A stretch of 64,000 nt of DNA from Patella vulgata (Eukaryota; Mollusca; Gastropoda; Patellidae): contig NC_065884.2 of NCBI RefSeq assembly GCF_932274485.2, positions 70,392,046 to 70,456,045 of the forward strand. Reading direction: 5' to 3'. The translations under genes were made by a program, and so were the position numbers. This document shows positions 33,180-47,400 of the stretch, piece after piece. The notes under the pieces are model-generated. The model was not told the origin of the DNA, ran no database searches, and was given only the letters and a program-made list of their open reading frames with translations. How positions within the stretch are numbered: the first letter of the stretch is position 1; every line of letters begins with the position of its first letter.

Positions 33180-33350
33180 TGTTTCAAGTTTTACACAGTT
33201 CATTTCTAACCGTTTCATAACACTTATTAATTAAAATGAATGTAGGAGTACTTGCAGTTTCTCAATAATATGAAACTAGATATTAACTATTCATAGATAC
33301 TCTATGACGATTGAACGGAAGTATTTAAATAGCTACTGGGTCAATAAATA
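33180..33350. repeat. Dispersed duplicated segment D1, partial copy 3
   Basis: Matches the first third of the other two copies: TTTCAAGTTTTACACAGTTC, ATAATATGAAACTAGATATT and CGGAAGTATTTAAATAG. Closer to copy 1 than to its neighbour copy 2. Confidence 0.7.
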
Positions 33351-33483
33351 AACTATACTCCAAGAAAACATGATAATAGGGACAGCTAAATTACGTAGTG
33401 GGTATTTCTTACACGGGGTCAACTAAGCGTAATGTATATGATTGTGGTATTGTACTGAACGATATTTTGATTTCCTACATAAT

Positions 33484-33625
33484 GCAATTTTGCCCGGGCA
33501 GCGGCAATACGGCCTACTTTTATATCGAATTCCAAATGCCAAGGGATCTTTTACGTACATGCCAATTTGTACATGGGACCTCGATTTTACATCCCATCCG
33601 AACGACTGGCCCTCCATTCTCTATT
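33484..33625 (-). mobile_element. SINE-A fragment, antisense
   Basis: Middle part only: TTGCCCGGGCAGCGGC, ATATCGAATTCCAAATGCCA, AGGGATCTTTTACG and CATCCGAACGACTGGCCC. Confidence 0.75.
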
Positions 33626-33649
33626 GCTGGAACTGCCCGCACTTATGCT

Positions 33650-34123
33650 ATCTTGCCTGGAATATAAGGCCTTTTTTTCTTATCTCACGTTTCCTCTTTC
33701 TTTTCTCCTTTTTCGCCAAAAGAACCGGTAACCGCCTCTCTCGATGTCTCCGCGTCATTGTAAATTTAGGAAGTAGATTTTTCGTTTCGGGTTGAGCATC
33801 CATTATGGCACAATTACGTATATCGGGAAAACGAGGTTTTAGCCACTCGTCAGATTTATTCATTTTTTTGTTATAACATGGATGCGTCGATGCCAAAAGC
33901 ATAAGATGGGACAATCCTCATTAATTTATCAAGCTGATTGGACATGTTTTCCGGCAAAACCCGAGATAGATCGACTGATGCTTCGTAATTTTCGGAAATT
34001 TATTAATAATGTCTAGTATAGGCCTATTTGTGATTTTACCATGATAGTTTCCGTGGTGCTCATGTCAGACAAGGGGTACTTGTTAAATCCAATGCTGGAT
34101 AGCAATTCACTGGTGGACGCCAT
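33650..34123 (-). pseudogene. Unidentified gene relic, minus strand
   Basis: A first-exon-like block of 28 codons (34123-34040) starts in a good context (CAAAATGGCG), reads MASTSELLSSIGFNKYPLSD and ends at a donor-like ATGgtaaaa. Further on, in two other frames, come NYEASVDLSRVLPENMSNQL with KLMRIVPSYAFGIDASM, then WLKPRFPDIRNCAIMDAQPE and a Lys/Arg-rich end (KKEKRKRKREIRKK). Stops and frame changes separate the blocks. The peptides look like real protein, but I do not recognise the family. It could be a decayed host gene or a transposon-carried fragment. Confidence 0.35.
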
Positions 34124-34131
34124 TTTGCTTG

Positions 34132-35160
34132 CTCAATCCCAGATCTACAAGACGAAAATAACTTATTCAACATAAAAAGTTTCAATCTCTCTTCAGAGAG
34201 TTACGGTCCAAATATGGTGATTATTCTCCTATTTACACAGACATTTATAAGTTGATCGGGTAGCCTCGGCTACCGTCACGCTATTAAATACCATTTCTTT
34301 GTGTCTTTCACCTGCTGCTGCCATCTTTACGGCTGAGGTCCAGGCCATTCTTCAGTTCACTCAATCATCTTTAACGCGGACGAATGGGTTTTGATGTTGT
34401 GCATGTATATTTTGCTTAGCTAACTTGTACACCCAGTCACCCACTATTGGTCTGAATCCATGTAGAGAAGTCACGACAGGGAGACGAGGGAGAAAGTTCT
34501 ATGTTGCATTCTTCTTTGTCATTTACTTACATATTAAACGTCTACAATCTATAGTTTGAGTTGGCAATCCTTTCGACCATACTGCTCGGTTACATTAATA
34601 TTGAAGCATGCCATCTTTACCGATTCGTTGACCCCACTTCAAGCAATATACAATGAACAGCTTAATCACCCATTAGCAGCTGACGTTGTTGGCGTTCTAA
34701 AGGTTGCACCGACCAGCAAACTCACCAATGCAATGTTATCACAATGTTCTAAAATGTCCAGCATACCATGCAGGATATTACAAATGATAAGTACAAATGA
34801 TATACACAATGTTCCAAAATGTCCAGTATACCATTCAGGATATATACAAATGATTGTATTCTTTGATTTGTATAGATTAATGGTTTAGAAGAAATGCTCT
34901 ATTTTATCGTAATTGTTTTACACAAATGTTACTTTCTTTAATAGTAACGCCACAATTGTCAATATGGCGTGCGATAAACACCGTACTGTTGCTCGGAAAT
35001 ATTGTACTTATAACTTTGACATAATTTCTTCAAAGATATTCTTCTAATATATACCATATTTAAATCACAACGTACCTATAATATTAAAGACAATGGGGTT
35101 TGGGGTCATACGTATCTGCAGAAATTGGGACAATATTATTTATTTTATGTAGATATCCCG
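34132..35160. other. Intergenic stretch upstream of the caspase gene
   Basis: Contains a small local repeat (ACAATGTTCTAAAATGTCCAG and ACAATGTTCCAAAATGTCCAG, about 34740 and 34808). No promoter or upstream exon could be fixed, although the caspase start exon is preceded by an acceptor. Confidence 0.4.
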
Positions 35161-35167
35161 AAATGTT

Positions 35168-35400
35168 TCGTGCTCGGTCACTCGGGGCAGAACAGGACAT
35201 TAAACCCCATTTCGTATCGTTTCTTGATCAGGCTGTTCATTGTTATTGTGAATTTATACCCTAGAATACAACATACCTTTACCCTTTTAAATGAATATCT
35301 TATTAGATCTTACTAAGTATATTGCAGTATACAATGAAATGAAATGGGGTTTAATGTTCCACTGTTTTGCTCCGAACTCGGCTAATGAAGACGGGTTGCA
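35168..35400. mobile_element. Two SINE-A scraps in opposite orientation
   Basis: 35168-35225 is a sense tail (ACTCGGGGCAGAACAGG, TTAAACCCCATTTCG). 35327-35400 is a reversed tail (GAAATGAAATGGGGTTTAAT, GGCTAATGAAGACGGG). They lie 60 bp before the caspase start exon. Confidence 0.65.
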
Positions 35401-35473
35401 GTATACATTATGCACTATTCCAAATATCAATAACCCTTTCCCTTTTATTTTTTCTACAGATAAGGGATTCACA

Positions 35474-38400
35474 ATGTCTGCACACATCAACAAAGGTAAA
35501 TTAAAAACAATATTTTATTTTTGTCACTGAAATTGAATCGTGAGTTTCATGAAAAATTATAATCATTACAAAATGTAAAGTTAAACGCGTCAAACTCTTT
35601 AGTCACTACATCGCAATTCAAAATTTTTGGATCTTAAAAAATAATTTGTATTTCTTCTTGTCATTACCATTTATTAAATCCCCGAATTTTGTTTTTAAAT
35701 TTGAATTTAGATTTTCTGCCTTACTACAGACAAAAGTATACTGAGCACGAACCTATCCTTAGAACGCAGCTTGCTGGCCAGATAGGTGACATTGTACGAG
35801 ATTTAAAATGTCGCAATGTCCTGCAAGATCACCAAGCGAGGAGAATTTTGACAGGAGTAGATACAAGACCAGAAGATTGTGTATCAGAATTAATTGACAC
35901 ACTCAAACAATACCGCGATTGCCATTTTAAAACTTTTATGGAATGTTTGACAGAGCTCGGTTATGGAAATTTAGTAAAGGAAATAACAGGTATGTATTAT
36001 TAAAGATACATTATCGAAGATTAGATAAAGAGCTAACAGTTCGCACTATAACAGTTAAAAATTATATAATGTAAAGGGAAATTGTTGAAAATGTCCCGTC
36101 AAATTGATCCACTCTGAACCAAGAAATTAGCGATTGGATTTTGGATATAGCCTTGATCATTATTAAAGTCAACCATAAAAAAAACATAGTCTCGATTATC
36201 CATTTTTTTTATTTAATCATTAATGGGCGTTGAACAGCAGATCGGATTCTTATATCGCAGGCTTGCGATGACATCGAGAGTTGATTATGGTGTGGATAAG
36301 TTAATTAATGTCTAATAAATAACATTTAAGGCCTAAAGAAATACCCGCAATAGGCAGATTTAACTCTTGCATAATGTATCTGTAAATATACTCTTCAAAA
36401 AAGTAGGGGATATTCAGAAACAATACAAAACTGTGGAAATGCACTGATATTTTTATTAGAGGTAACCAGTGTATGTTGATGACAGGCCGATTGCCTACTC
36501 GTGAACATAAACAGTTCATATCTGCGGCTTATCTGACGGCCCAAGTTCACTCGCAAAGAGTTACACTGTCAAAAGTGAAATTGGACGTTTTTGATTTTTG
36601 TCTTAAAAAGTAATTGCTCCACCAATCCGCGGACATTCAGCAATTCTTCGTGGCATGCTCCTAATTAACCGTCCAATCACGATTAGGGGCAATCTGACCC
36701 ACTTGTATTGCAATGCCACGGCCAATTCTTGCAGGGTTGACATTGAAGTCGACGAACACGTCTCCTGATCATGCCTCAGACATGCTCTATAGCGGAAAGG
36801 TCAGGACTCATGGCTGGCCAAGGCATATGGACAATATGGTTACGCTGGAGGTACACAACAGGGACCCTTCTTTGAACAATATGCAAGTCCGTTCTGCCAG
36901 TCATAGTGATTCCTCTCCGCACCATAACACCCATGCCCGAATCTATCACGCTGTTTGACGTTAACGTTAGCATGACGCTCATTTACACGCCTTCAAACGC
37001 AAGCACGCCTATCGGTGAAATCCAGAGTAAATCTTGACTCCTCTGAGAACATTACACGCGCCCATCGACGATTATCCCAATTTCTGCGCTGCCTACACCA
37101 TTGACACTTGTTTGCGATGTGCTGGCGAGTTAATTGGGGCACAACACGCGGCCTTTGCGCATGCATATGGGCTGCATGTAGCCGATTTCTAATCGTTTGG
37201 GGCGTGACTCGAATTCCTGTAACTTGGTACAAGTTTACAGAAAGCTGATTGTCTGTTTATCCTCGATTTCGCAGGACCTGTGTACGAATGTATTGATCCT
37301 GGGCTTGTGTAGTGGCTGTAGGACGACCTGAAAGATGTCTATCATCAGCACTGTGTGTTTGTTGGTAACGGTTCCACAGTCTGCTGATCACAGACTGTGA
37401 CACATTAAGCATGTTGGCTACTGCTCGCATGCCAATAGCACGTGACGTTCATCTCTTGAAGACGTCCCATTGAAAATTAAACGTAACACACTAAATCAAA
37501 GATACGCTAAACAGTAAATATTATTTAAGAACCGATAGGAAAGCAAACATGGATAGGATAAACCAGCACGCGGCATTTTTCATTAACCCGTCTTTGAAGT
37601 GTCAAATTTGACAATGAACCCACCCACGTGTATGGCGCTATTGCGTGTCGCGGGTGCAGCTGGAGCTTTTGTTTTATTCATCGCCAATAATCAGTTTAAT
37701 GTAATAAGGGCAGTACAGTACAATTAAATTTTGTCAATTGTAGATCAGAAAGCTTTGTATCCATCCAAGGCTTTCCAAATAATATCTAAAATCGACAGAT
37801 GTATATGCAATGGAAAACGTCTAGTGTCGCATCCTATTAGGTGAATGCCTTGATGGAGTTCGATGATAAACAATGTCTGCTTACGGTAAGCAGAGATAAG
37901 CAATCTGATTGGTTGATGCTTTGGGGCCAATAACTTTGGTTTTTTAAATTAAGTGAGAGTTCCGAGTATAGATTCATTATACCATTACATTGACTAAGTT
38001 TGATGATGAGAATTTTCTGCTTAGGCTAAGTAAGGTTCGATAAGCAATTTGATTGGTCAAGACTTTGGAACATAACTCTGTTTTTAATTGAGGTAGAATG
38101 TTTTAACATCTATGTAGATGTTCATTAGGTGAATGTCTTGACTGAGTTCAATGATTAACATTTCGAGCTAAAGCTAAACAGAGGTAAGCAATTTCATTGG
38201 TCGATGCTTTGGAACAAGATAACTTTGATCCTATCTGATAGAGAGTGATGAAACTAAGTGTATAATTGATAATCAGTTTATTGATTGCTTGATACTTTTA
38301 AAAAAAATAATAAATGTGCGATTAATTAATATGTGTCATCTATTTATTTATTTTTTAATTCGGCGGGGGACATCAGCCTCAGTGTTGGCATGTTTATTAT

Positions 38401-41400
38401 GAAATGTGCAAATTTTAACTTTTCGTTTTGGTTGGTGTGAGTTTCGTGATGATATTGAATGTTATATTCTTGGTCCCGATATGAGCCACAAATCACCCCG
38501 AGCGTTCCAAATGTTCTGTGGGGAGGATCACCACTATGCCCGGCGAATACCATGCGACACCCAGTGGCGGCGCCAAGGGGGAGGGGGCATTTGCCCCCTC
38601 ATAAATCTGTGATACGATTCGGTAATCAATACCTTGTACGGTAATTAAATCCCACACCCCCACTCAGTCATAGACTTGCATGTTATAGATTCTGCGTGAT
38701 TTCTTACCAAGCCCAAAGTTTTTGGGTATAGGTTCAACGCGGTGAAAATATATATTCAACTGATACAATCACTCCGTTCCTTTGACACATCCCTTTTTTG
38801 GATAAGCTATCTGGTCAGCTCTATTTATCTCAAAGACCAGTGTCTCAAATGCTGCATTTCCGGCAGTCGATTTCAAAAAATATCGTGGCGAAAATATTCA
38901 TTCACTTTGGGTCACTCACTCCGTCCGTTTGACGGAAGGGTGTCTGTATTCGATACAACCCATTCTTGTCTACGATATCGGCTTCGTTATTAATCCTTAG
39001 TCAATTTGAGTCCGTTTTCTTGAACTTTTTTATTCTTCATTTTGTCTAGCTCCTCTAGTATAATATTCTTGCATTTTTAGTCGGCAAACCAAACAACGTT
39101 TGCTTACAAAAAAATATCAACAGCGCATACTTAGCATTACTGAGATTATTATTGTCACCCCAACGCTCTAACTGTAAGATCGAATTTTCCAATCTGATGT
39201 TTGAATGTCCACCCGGAATCTTTCGATTAGAATTCATTTTGCAAACGTGTTGTACAAATATTAGGGATTTTCCTGAAATATGGAATTCCAATTTTATTGC
39301 TGTGATAATGATACAGACATCGCGTGTTGCTGACGTCAACTAAACTTAAATAATTACAAAGCACAAACATCGTTTTAACCAATTACATAACTCAAAATTG
39401 TTTTAGGTAGCGAAGAGATAAGGCAGTATGAGGAAATAGATCAAGGGCGTAAGTATTTTAATAAAATTATCTATCTTCTATCTATCTATCTATCAAAACT
39501 AATATTTGTGACTGTCGTTTGTCTGTCTGTCTTTCTGTTTGGGGTTGGCGGCTACACTAGGTCTGCCCCGAGTCTGAAATTTGGGGTATAGGGGTAGCTC
39601 GGACCGGGGAGTAACATAGAGCAGGTGACGTTGGTCTACCACTTCCGGTTTCGGAGTTATGACCCCCCGAGCGAAGCCGGGTATCCTGCTAGTAGAAAAT
39701 AATTATAAAGCTTTCATCTAATTCTCCAGCAATGTCATTGGAAACTAATAGCTATCTATAAGAAATACTGAATGAATGCGAGATGTTCAAGTAGATTTAC
39801 ATGTACGGTAGATAAACCCCTTTTATTCCCGTTATTGTTTTATGCGAATCTTATAATGTCCGTCGGTCTGCCCATCCATCGATCAACAAAAGTTTTTTGA
39901 AAGCCATAGAGGCTACATATTTTAATGGATATCTTTGTACATTAGTTGTGCAGCATGCGTGTCAAGAGAGGACGAACCTTTTGTCGATATAGCCTTACAC
40001 GACGTTCCGAATTCCAGGCTTCCCAGATATAAAAGGGAATGGCCAGTTAAATGTGGCTGCCAAGTCTGTTTTAGATCTACCGATATGCGAATTGTTAATT
40101 GCGTATCATATTTTTAAAACATGCATTAACCAGCTTAGATATGATCGCTGGGAACTGTCATGGGATCTTGCAGACCCAATAAACTTCGCCACACCAAGCC
40201 TCTCTTAGGGTGATTGGCCATGCAACACCCACAGACCTAACAGGGAATATGGAGTTAGTGTCCGTCTGGCATAAGTCATATATTTTTAACTGTTAACCCT
40301 ATTTTCATCTTGAACAGAGGGCCTAAAACAGAAAGTGAACATGGTCACGCCCCTATTACAGGTACATTTTGATTAAGTGGAATCGTCTCAAGAATGTCAG
40401 ATCAAAGCAATACCGTCGCCAGTCATTTACATGAATTATTTGTCCAACCGGGTATATACTAGACTTTCTAGAAGAGACATAGTTTTATTATACATTGAAT
40501 ATAATATAATATATCCGAAAATATTAGCACAACCGTAAAGCTGTACTACTTTGTTTCACTGTAAACGATGAAAAGATAAAAGGTATGCCGACATAAACTG
40601 ATTTCAACTCTGGTATAGTAACATTTTGAGGTACATTTGCTCTGTCTTGAAATTTTACTTGTAGGTGTTGTGCCCTTCTAAAGAAATGCCTGTTTACAAT
40701 AAGGGCCCAATTTCACTATTACAACCCCGTCTTACTGTATCCGTCTCTCCGATATAAAAATTTTGACAACCATTGTAAGTCAAGACATATCAGATTTTTC
40801 CTGTCACAATTCATATTGTCGTTGACAAGAAAAGTAAAGTTATGAACATTATAATTGATATTTAGCGTAATATGGTCGCCACATTTACATCGAAGATCCT
40901 GGCAATTTTAGATATTTATATGGGTGGTTCTACGTTTTTTTAATATTAAAACTCAGGTGACAGTTGTTTTATATGCAAATTTTGGGTTGGAATTGGTATG
41001 CCATAAAACTGAACGATATTTTTTTGTGAAACATTGTGCTCATGAGAGGTCAAACCCCATCGAAATTCAGAGTACATTGACTTTTCGTTTAAGAAATAAC
41101 CCCCCTTGTCGAAAACGATATAAATGCGACATAGGCTACAGTTTTTATTATTTTAGCAAATTTGGTGTTAAGCAATAGGGTCATGCGAGGATGAACTCTA
41201 TCGATATTAATTGCTCTGTGACTTACCATTCCTCTGTTATCACCAATTAAAAACACGATACAGGCTATAGTTGTTTAAGAGATGTTTTTAATATTTGGCT
41301 TAAAACATGGGTTCATGAGAGGATGAACCTGAGGGGTATCTAGCGTTCCGGAGTTATCCCCCCTTTTAAAACAAACCATTTAAAAGCGATAATGGTTATA

Positions 41401-44400
41401 GTCTTTAATGGATCTTTTTCATATTTGGTTTGAAGCATTGCAGTCATCGGTCCCGATCGATAACCACAATTCACAGTTAACCCTCTTTGTCGAAAACCGC
41501 GTAATTGTGCTAGAGGCTACGTTTTTTAACAGATGCTTTTTCAAATTTAGTTGGAGTAATGGGATGATAAGAGATTAGATTTCTTCTTAGAGACTTATCA
41601 AAGTTGTTCAACATCAACAATTTCCTTTCGGATAACCTGTAGTTAGAGACAAAATTGCTGGGTGTGCGTATTCCACGCATTGTGTGACTCTTTTTTCAAG
41701 CTTGTTGAATACGTTAGAGGTCACATTTCTTGAAGGCATCCTTGGTCAACATTCAAGTTTTCCTCTCATATTAGGTGCTGTCGAGACAAATAGCTGCTGT
41801 GTGGGCGTATGTTCACGCTTTGAGTGACTGTCCATGTTTTTTTTTCTAGATTTTATACAGTGTGACGTAGATCATGTGAAACCATGTAATCCTGAATTTG
41901 TTAGAGACAAATTGGTAAATAGAAATAACTCACTTTCATTTTCTGTTTAAGCTAAAATTATTTACGATATTATCAGTTCAAGTCGAAATTATTATCAACT
42001 TGGCTGGGAATTTATACATAATATATTTTTTAATCGGAATGACTTTGAAAGATTCCGTGGCCCCTATCGAGGCTCAAGTAAGCATGTATATATGCAGTGA
42101 AGGGTATAAACGTTTGCTTGGTTTTGTGTTCTATCACTGCCAATGCCAACCCATAATTCCTCATAATGTACGATAAGAACTCGACACAACAGACCACTAT
42201 ATTGACTAGTTCTTCACGTCCACCAGAACGCAGGTTAATTAACAACTCTTTCAGATCCTAGTGTAGTAAAGACAAGTACAACAGAATTTTGAACTATAAA
42301 AAACGAAACGAAATATTAGCTGTGTATCAATTCTGTCGGTCGATGTTGCGTTGGGTTCGTCCGTTCGTCTGTCTGTCCGTCACACCTTTTTGGACACAAT
42401 AACCCTCTTTCTAATTGAGCTACAATGTTCAAACTTGGTGTAGGTGTTTATTAGGCGAATGCCTTGGTGGAGTTCGAAGATGAGCATTTTCGGCTTGGGG
42501 TAAGCAGAGATAAGCAATTTAATTGGTTGATGCTTTGGGATATCAACTTTGGGTTAACTTTAGTTCTAATTAAGTGAGCGTGGTGAAACTTGGTGTATAG
42601 TTTCATTACATCAATACCTTGACTAAGTTCGATAATGAGTATTTTCTACTAAGGTAAGCAGAGCGATAAGCAATTTGATTGGTCGAGACCTTGGAACACA
42701 ATAACTCTCCTTCTAATTGAGGTAGAATCTTTAAACTTGATGTAGACGTTCAATAGGTGAATGCCTTGATGGAGTTCTATGATTAACATTGTCTCCTTAT
42801 GGTAAGCAGATATAAGCAATCTGATTGGTTGATGCTTTGTTACACGATAACTTTGGTTATATGAAGTGAGAGCGATGGAACTCCGAATATAGATTCATTA
42901 TATCATTACCTTGACTAATTTCGATGGTGTGGATTTTCTGCTTAGACTAATGAGCGATAAGCAATTTGATTGGTCAATACTTTGGAAAATAACAACTCTG
43001 CTTTTAATGTAGACTTGATGTATATGTTCATTAGGTGAATGTCTTGACTGAGTTCAATGATTAACATTTCGAGCTGAAGCTAAGCAAAGCTAATCAATAT
43101 CATTGGTCATCTTGATTCTATCTGATAGAGAGTGATGAAACTTAGTGTATAGTTTTATTGCTTGATACTTTTGAAAAACAAATAAATGTGCGATTAACTA
43201 ATGTGTGTCATCTATTTATTTTGGGATTTCGGCGGGGGACATCAGTCTCACTGTTGGCTTATTAAGATTGTGTTCAACAAATAAAATGATATATATGACA
43301 ATTTGTCTAATCTTTGCTTTTGATTTATAAGCCTTTTTTTTTCTGACGTCATCGTGCTGGTCACGGCTATTAATCTGTCTATAATGGTATCGTGCACTTG
43401 CTACTAGGTAGACGTCCATCATTTTTAGTGCAAATTTATTGTTTCAGAAAACTGGTGTGTATACCATGAAAGAGAAAAAAAGGGGGATATGTCTGATAAT
43501 AAACAACTACTTTTACCCCGAAGATTCATATGGATATCGTAAAGGAACGGATAAAGATGCAATGGAGTTGACTGCTCTGTTCGAGGACCTGGAGTTTGAT
43601 GTCAGAGAAGAAAAGGAGTTGAAAGCTTCGGTAAGTTTCCACAGACAATAGTGTGTCTATGGTAAGGGCAGATGATAGATTAGCACACACAGCTTTATTT
43701 GAAATATATCAAGGGATTTTTCTTCACCTAGTTATTCCTAAAATTAGAGAGCTTTTCAGAACTATTTAAAGATGTATTTTACCACAGGCCTTTCTATTGG
43801 CCTCAAATGTCATATACATTATTTATTAGACATTTATTCACAAGACAAGCCCTGAAATAATTAGCTAAACCTTTGGGTGGTTACGATTGTGAATGGGTTG
43901 AGAAACTGTCGCCATTTAATAACTAGATTTAGAACCGGATAATCGTACTAATGGTAGCAATTCTTATCAAAACTACAAACATTTATCAGAATTATTTTTA
44001 AACTATTATAGCGGGAACATCAGCCCTTTATCTAAATCTTACATAATGCATCTGGCGAACTAAAAGTTATACGTAGGTTTGTAATCTGGTGTTGGTTTAT
44101 ATTTGGCACAAATGTAAGTTTTACGTGAAAATGACCTTAAAACGTTATTAAGCACCTTAGATGCGGTGTGTATTTGGACAATTGGACACCAATTACTACA
44201 TGCGAAATGAGTATTGCACTTTGCAATTTAGCGAATCCGCAAAATGAGAATTATGATGAAGATTATATAAAGCTGAAAATACGTGCATACGTTAATTAAA
44301 TGACTACGTGTTTATTTGCCCAGTCGGGGCAGCACAGCTGGTAGTTAAACCCCATTTCATGCCATTACGTTAATTAAAAGACAGGGTAAGTGAATGACAC

Positions 44401-47400
44401 TTCCGGAAGCCATCAAATGGAAAACCAATTCTCTTTCTGAAAACATTGTGTTGTTTCATGTTTTATTGTTTTATTTCAGGAAATGGAGCAAAAGCTTAAA
44501 TCATACAGTCAGGAAATTAAAGATTCAGACGATTGTTTTATGCTATTTATTCTAACTCATGGTAAAGAAGGGTATGTACAAGGAACGGATGGGGAGTTTG
44601 TGAAAATAGATGTTATCAAAGACTATTTTAGTTCTGACAAGTGCCCAAAGTTAAAAGACAAACCGAAATTGTTCTTCATACAAGCGTGCCAGGGAAGTAA
44701 GCTACTTCTTTTGTTTACAGTTTTTATATTTATAATAATAATTGTTGTCTCGTGATATGGGGCAAAACAGACGAGAAAGAAGAATAGGGTTGACTGCCTT
44801 AATTTATGTCTCTTTTAACCTTATGATTTTAGTAGGCTCAGCTCTACCGACCGTACACAAGTCTTCCATAGATACCGCGAATACTTTTCAGCAATGTAAT
44901 ACATATATGTACAATGTATAGTAAATCTCTTTCATGCCAAATAACATGATTCCAGTTATGAGTGGTCTGGAATTCTCCACCAGTAGGTTCACCAATATAA
45001 TGAATGTTGGGGGGAGAGAGAGAGAGAGATTAACGTCCACTCGACACAAACTAGGTCATTTCGGGACTAACATATGGTTCAAATTTCAATAATGCGTTTG
45101 CGCTTAGGGGTCTTCAGCAGTCGGAGGAAACCAGATGACCTGGAGAAAGCTCACGAGGTTGAACAGGCGACCCTACTAATTGTCACGTACAGCCGAGGAA
45201 TCGAAACCACGCCAGTTGACTCAATGACAGACCTTATGACACAATGCACAAGCATATTCAGCTTGAGCACTATCAAAATGTAGCGTTATATCCCTTGTCA
45301 TCAAAATCACTAAGCGTTTTTGGAGATTTCTTTTTACAATTTGACCGGGTAATTTAACCGGTCAAATATTACTTGCAGAGTTATCTACCGTGACAGCAAC
45401 ATCTTTGATTTGAAAATGTCTTTTTTGTTTAAAATTGCCGTAATTGGCTTGTTTGATCAGGTAAAAAAAACCTATTGAAATATGCATTATTTGATGTATT
45501 CTGTCCCTGGCCTATTCAATTCGTTGCTGGCTAACCCGTGTTTCAAATTGGCATGTTATATAACTATGTTAACCTCTATTTGTAAAAGATCGTTTTTCAA
45601 ACTCCAAAACATTAAACTAGTCATAACCATTATAAGCGGACGGACGACTTAACAGGCTCGGTGTAACACAAGTTTAATATTTTTGTATTTTCATACACGT
45701 AGCTCGTACAGAACATATGGAATTGACTGACACCGTGGAACCTATTGCTGACTACTATCTGGCTATAGCCACAACCCCAGGTATTTATGAATTGTCAAAC
45801 ACAATAATGTTTTTAAGCGCGTCGACCAAATGAGGTAAGTTAATAATAATAATAAAGTTTTTGTTACTATTATTATTATACATATGCAAGCTGGAGATGT
45901 AAAGCCATGTGCGCGGGGGCGGGGGGAGGGGTCACGGTTGCTAAGTGGGTAAGACGCTGGCACGCTATCCTTGAGGTCGGGTGTTTGATCCCTGCATTGG
46001 CCGAGAAAGTTCATCCAGATTTTCCGGCGTGGTTCCCCTCTTGTCAGTGATACAGGACGGAGGTCCTGACAAGAGACAGCTCTAGTCGTTCGGATGGGTC
46101 GAAAAACGGAGGTCCCGTGTACACATTGGCGTGCACGTAAAAGATCCCTTGACAACTGGAATTCGATATAAGAGTAGGCCGTTGTGCCGCTGTCGGGCAA
46201 AATTTCCCTCCTAGCACACTTATGCCCGTCACATTCGCCCAGTTCGGAGCAGGACAGTAGGACGTTAAACCCTATTTCATTTCATTTAATTTCATTTCTA
46301 ATGTGCACTCGCTCAGCAAAGGCTTATTGAATCTTTTCCAGGTTTTGTCGCTTATCGACATCCGGTACTTGGTTCCTGGTTTATTCAAGCAATTGTAGCT
46401 ACAATCAAAACATATGCATGTGAGGAATCGTTCAAGGAGATGATGAAGCGGGTAAAGTTTATTCATTCTCATTTGTAAGATAACAGTAAACTGCGAGACA
46501 GATTAATGGACAGCCACTTACACTGGGTAGTCCATGATAGCTACACGAACTTATTTTTGTTGAATCAGTGTGTGCCCGGCTTAATGATGAATACTATTGT
46601 AGTGGATTATAGACTTTACCCATAGCTCATTTGCTCAGGGTTTGTATACGCTCATATTTAATGTGGCATAAAAGGCATATATTATAGTAAAATTCCGTTT
46701 TCTTGGAATTATTCAAAAGTTGGCAGAATTTGATTAAATTTATCATGTTTTGTTACAGATGTTTGAACTCCATAAACTCTCATTTTCAGTCCAACAATTC
46801 AATATTTAGCGCCATTTTCCTCCAAAATCACCTTCAGTTGGAAATAAGCTCAAAATCTAACCATGTTAATTAATCAATTTAGATAGGTAAAAGCGGACAA
46901 TACAATGATACGTCATGACCGGAAAACCAAAAATCCATACATAAAACTCTATTAGACATAATGCAACAGTATCTGTCCTTCTTGACGGGTGTGTTAAGCT
47001 GGAGGTTTGGGACGCCATTTTCAAATTATGCAAATTAGGTCAATTTAAAAGGGATTGAATATAGTCCAACTGAATAGACGGCAAAACAAACTTAATATCA
47101 CACTTACATTCAATGTTGGGTCATTGAACCAATTTAGGTAGGGTTAACGTTTTTTGACATTTGACCCACACGAAAACTATACAAAACTCTTAATCATGAA
47201 TATGATACATGGAATTATTAAAGTTGCTTTATCTACATAATTGGGTATATATGAGAGGTGGTTGGATATCTAGCTACTTCTAGACTGAAAGTAATTCTGG
47301 AAGAAAATGGGCTTAATATGTTTAACATATGTCAGCCATGTTTAAACATAATAATTAAATGTTTCATTTAAATTAAATGCTGCCAACTCTTAAATTATTC

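Noticed and set aside
35721-35730. Alternative acceptor TTACTACAG for the caspase CARD exon
   Set aside because: It would leave a phase-2 entry that does not fit the phase-1 start exon. The acceptor TTGAATTTAG ending at 35710 gives a matching phase.
36713-36958. Plus-strand frame of 81 codons
   Set aside because: Antisense of the Tc1 transposase remnant.
42030-42245. 71-codon minus-strand frame with a helix-like look
   Set aside because: It overlaps direct duplication R2. The other copy does not keep the frame, and no death-fold motif is present.
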